This document shows, one piece after another, positions 20,575 to 22,678 of a stretch of 22,678 nucleotides of DNA. The position numbers and the translations under genes were made by a program. This stretch comes from Candidatus Schekmanbacteria bacterium GWA2_38_11 (GTDB lineage Bacteria; Schekmanbacteria; GWA2-38-11): contig MGDB01000140.1 of NCBI GenBank assembly GCA_001790645.1, positions 4,725-27,402 on the forward strand, given 5' to 3'. Numbering within the stretch: position 1 is the first letter of the stretch; each line of letters starts with the position of its first letter. The notes beneath the pieces were generated by a model. It saw only the letters and a program-made list of their open reading frames with translations. It did no database searches and was not told the DNA's origin.

Positions 20575-22678
20575 CTACCCCGCTGCCGAGCTTGGGCATA
20601 TTTCATTAAAAACACAATATTTGCAAACTATGTAGCTTGGAGTTGCCGTGTAGTTCCTTGCACGGATCCCTCTGGCTACTGTAAATATTTTTTCTTTTAC
20701 CGCATCAAGATCTGATTTATTTTTTTTAGCTCTGCCAATCCTGCCTGATTCTATAAAATACAGCCTGACCTCGTCAGGAATAAAACCATGAATTTCGTTG
20801 TATGCAAGTGCGTAAATTGAAAGCTGAAGGCTTTCCTTCGCTTTGCTATCAGCATCTTTCTGGTTTTTTACCTGTGACGACTTATAATCTATTATGAATG
20901 TTTTCCCGTTGAGGATGTCTATCCTGTCCCAACGTCCAATTATTCTGTTATTCCTGAGAGGAAAGCTGAATTCCTTCTCTATAAATACCGGGACTATCCC
21001 ATTAGTCTCCTGGTCGGCATAAAACCTTCTTAAGGCTTCCCTTCCTGCTTCAAGTCTCAATTCCTCGTGATCTCTTGTGAGAAAACCCTCGCTCACCCAT
21101 GACTTCTCTAATACCCTTATCAAATCCTCCTCACGCACATCTCTCCCGTTTAACTTCATCTTATGATATTCCTGGATTGCATCGTGGAGAGCCTTTCCGT
21201 ATACAACCGAATGGTGCTGCATAACCGGAACTTTTAATATATGTGCATATTTATATTTTAAAGGACAGGTATCATAATCATCAATCTGGTAATAGCTTAA
21301 AATAATTCTTTTGCTGTCCGGGATAGGTTCAAATTCTGTTAATTCATTTTCCTGCGAGGGAGCAGACCTGTTTATAACCTCTATTGGAGATGCTTTAAGA
21401 GTTGAGACATCAGATTTGGGCAAATCCAACGCTTCAAAGAGAAACCTGCTCATCTTCCTCTGCCTTACCCCTCCATAGTCCCGGGCAGATGTAAGACAGA
21501 GAATGTCTTTTGCTCTTGTCATGCCCACGTAAAAGAGCCGTCTCTCTTCCTGGAGGTGATAGTCTCCTTCCGGCAGTTCATATTTTATAAGTTCTTCCGG
21601 CAATTCTATTACCTCACGTCTTCTTGGCCACGGAAACCTCCCGTCAATAAGGCTTACCATGATTACTACAGGGAATTCCAGACCCTTGGCCTTATGCACG
21701 GTCAGCATATTGACTGCATCTGCATCATAATCATCTTCTGCTACAGCAGGGTTATCCCCTGATTCCATCAGCATCTGCAAATGGTCAACAAAGTTGGTAA
21801 CCCTGTCAAGGGTAGTAATCTTATTAAAATTTCTCAATATATCAAAAAAGATGGCAATGTTTTTAATCTTCTCATCGCCTCCTGAGTCACTACCTTTGCT
21901 TAACTGGCCGAGGTACCCACTCTCAGTTATAAACCTATAAAGGACTTCGCCTGTTGGAAGATGGATTGAAACCATCACGTATTTCTCTATGTCTTTTATA
22001 ATTTTCTCAATAGTAGCCTTGCTCTCAAGAGTTATACTTTCAACTTCATCAAGATAGACGGGAGTTGAAAATATTTCAAACAGCGACCTTTTTTTCTTTG
22101 AAGCAAGATTTAAGCATTTAGTAAGGTCTAAACTCCCAAGCTGATAAACTTGCGACCCTGAAAGGTAGTAGAGGTTTTTTGAATCATCAGGATTTGCTAT
22201 TGTCTTTAAGAAAGATATTAAAAACTTTATTTCCTCCCTGCTGTAAAGCCCACGGCTTCCTGAAAAACGGTGGGGAATACCAAGCATATTTAATGACCGC
22301 AAAAAAGGGTCAGCGTCATTGTTGCTCCTCACAAGAATGGCAAAATCACTGTAGCGATAATTATTGCTTGAAACAGCATCATTTATTATTTTTGCCACGC
22401 CATCTGCTTCACTTGAAAGAGTGTCATAATGAAGATGCCTGACGCCTTCTCCTTCTCCTTTTTCTGAAATCAACTGCTTGTCAATATTATCCCTTACCTC
22501 CAAACGGTCAGGGTTATTATTTGTGATGAGCTTGTAAGATACGTCCAGTATTGTCTGGGTAGAGCGGTAATTTCTTGTAAGGACAATTTCCTTGCACTCC
22601 GGAAACTCCTTTTTAAAATTTAAAATATTGCTTATGGCAGCGCCCCTGAAGCGGTAGATGCTCTGGTCATCGTCTCCA
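20575..22678 (-). CDS. UvrD/PcrA-type helicase fused to PD-(D/E)XK nuclease, N-terminus missing
   Basis: The frame is open to the right edge (codon 22677-22675 is the first complete one). It gives 700 visible residues; the family is about 1000, so roughly the first 300, including the Walker A motif, are outside. The visible part starts in motif III (GDDDQSIYRFRGA), then LTRNYRST (motif IV region), TVHKAKGLEFP (motif V, 326-336) and EERRLFYVGMTRAKD (motif VI, 377-391): superfamily 1A helicase. The C-terminal RecB-like nuclease has H498, D584 (GRWDRID), D597-Y-K599 and Q618 (LQLSIYALAY). Four Cys, C471 and C685-x2-C688-x5-C694, match the 4Fe-4S staple of AddB/Cas4 nucleases. Role: ATP-driven DNA unwinding with end processing, probably in repair. 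A TTG at 22503 is not the start. No neighbour shares its function. Confidence 0.92.
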   Translation of the reverse strand, partial: GDDDQSIYRFRGAAISNILNFKKEFPECKEIVLTRNYRSTQTILDVSYKLITNNNPDRLEVRDNIDKQLISEKGEGEGVRHLHYDTLSSEADGVAKIINDAVSSNNYRYSDFAILVRSNNDADPFLRSLNMLGIPHRFSGSRGLYSREEIKFLISFLKTIANPDDSKNLYYLSGSQVYQLGSLDLTKCLNLASKKKRSLFEIFSTPVYLDEVESITLESKATIEKIIKDIEKYVMVSIHLPTGEVLYRFITESGYLGQLSKGSDSGGDEKIKNIAIFFDILRNFNKITTLDRVTNFVDHLQMLMESGDNPAVAEDDYDADAVNMLTVHKAKGLEFPVVIMVSLIDGRFPWPRRREVIELPEELIKYELPEGDYHLQEERRLFYVGMTRAKDILCLTSARDYGGVRQRKMSRFLFEALDLPKSDVSTLKASPIEVINRSAPSQENELTEFEPIPDSKRIILSYYQIDDYDTCPLKYKYAHILKVPVMQHHSVVYGKALHDAIQEYHKMKLNGRDVREEDLIRVLEKSWVSEGFLTRDHEELRLEAGREALRRFYADQETNGIVPVFIEKEFSFPLRNNRIIGRWDRIDILNGKTFIIDYKSSQVKNQKDADSKAKESLQLSIYALAYNEIHGFIPDEVRLYFIESGRIGRAKKNKSDLDAVKEKIFTVARGIRARNYTATPSYIVCKYCVFNEICPSSAAG

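Noticed and set aside
22501..22503. TTG as start of the helicase gene
   Set aside because: The frame continues upstream through conserved helicase motifs (GDDDQSIYRFRG, LTRNYRST) to the window edge; the gene is truncated by the window.

Overview
The window looks like chromosomal housekeeping DNA from a Gram-negative bacterium of low G+C content (by eye somewhat under 40 %). An RND tripartite-efflux pair, a TonB-ExbB-ExbD energising complex and a secreted protease all imply an outer membrane. The AmmeMemoRadiSam proteins, an archaeal-looking Fe/Mn superoxide dismutase and intergenic spaces packed with short palindromes suggest an uncultured lineage near the deltaproteobacterial/Nitrospirota/Schekmanbacteria part of the tree. 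The lineage is a guess from protein style only. I see no phage genes, transposase, integrase or CRISPR array.

Layout, left to right. Positions 1-350 hold the Pro/Thr/Ala-rich C-terminus of a truncated gene, a strong terminator and a minus-strand tRNA-Leu(CAG). A gene-poor, repeat-bearing stretch follows, then superoxide dismutase (941-1519), a convergent small CxxC...CxxC protein (1652-1894) and a long spacer that may encode a 38-residue membrane peptide (2285-2401). Next is the plus-strand pair amrB-amrA (2724-4141). From 4486 on, every confident gene is on the minus strand: aroK, aroE, a MarR-adaptor-RND permease operon, a DUF47-PiT phosphate-uptake pair, a tonB-exbB-exbD-exbD operon, a PrcB-like protein next to a large secreted subtilisin-like protease, and a UvrD-type helicase/PD-(D/E)XK nuclease that runs off the right edge.

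How the genes work together. AroE and AroK catalyse consecutive steps of the shikimate pathway (dehydroshikimate to shikimate to shikimate 3-phosphate). The MarR gene has a promoter whose -10 lies inside a near-perfect palindrome, which suggests an autoregulated efflux operon. DUF47 and PiT form the usual low-affinity phosphate module. TonB/ExbB/ExbD would energise outer-membrane uptake, but no receptor is visible. The subtilase and PrcB-like protein recall the PrcB-PrcA-PrtP (dentilisin) protease complex of Treponema.

The most unusual non-coding signal is the set of dispersed palindromes. Their arms differ in sequence from copy to copy, yet each stays self-complementary and most sit next to a GTAG/CTAC flank. 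In two places a different palindrome (CCTGCC...GGCAGG type) lies inside the loop of one of them. I did not find a clearly new multi-gene system. The best candidates for follow-up are the protease/PrcB pair, the nested palindromes, the amrA/amrB pair without its radical SAM partner, and the miniprotein.
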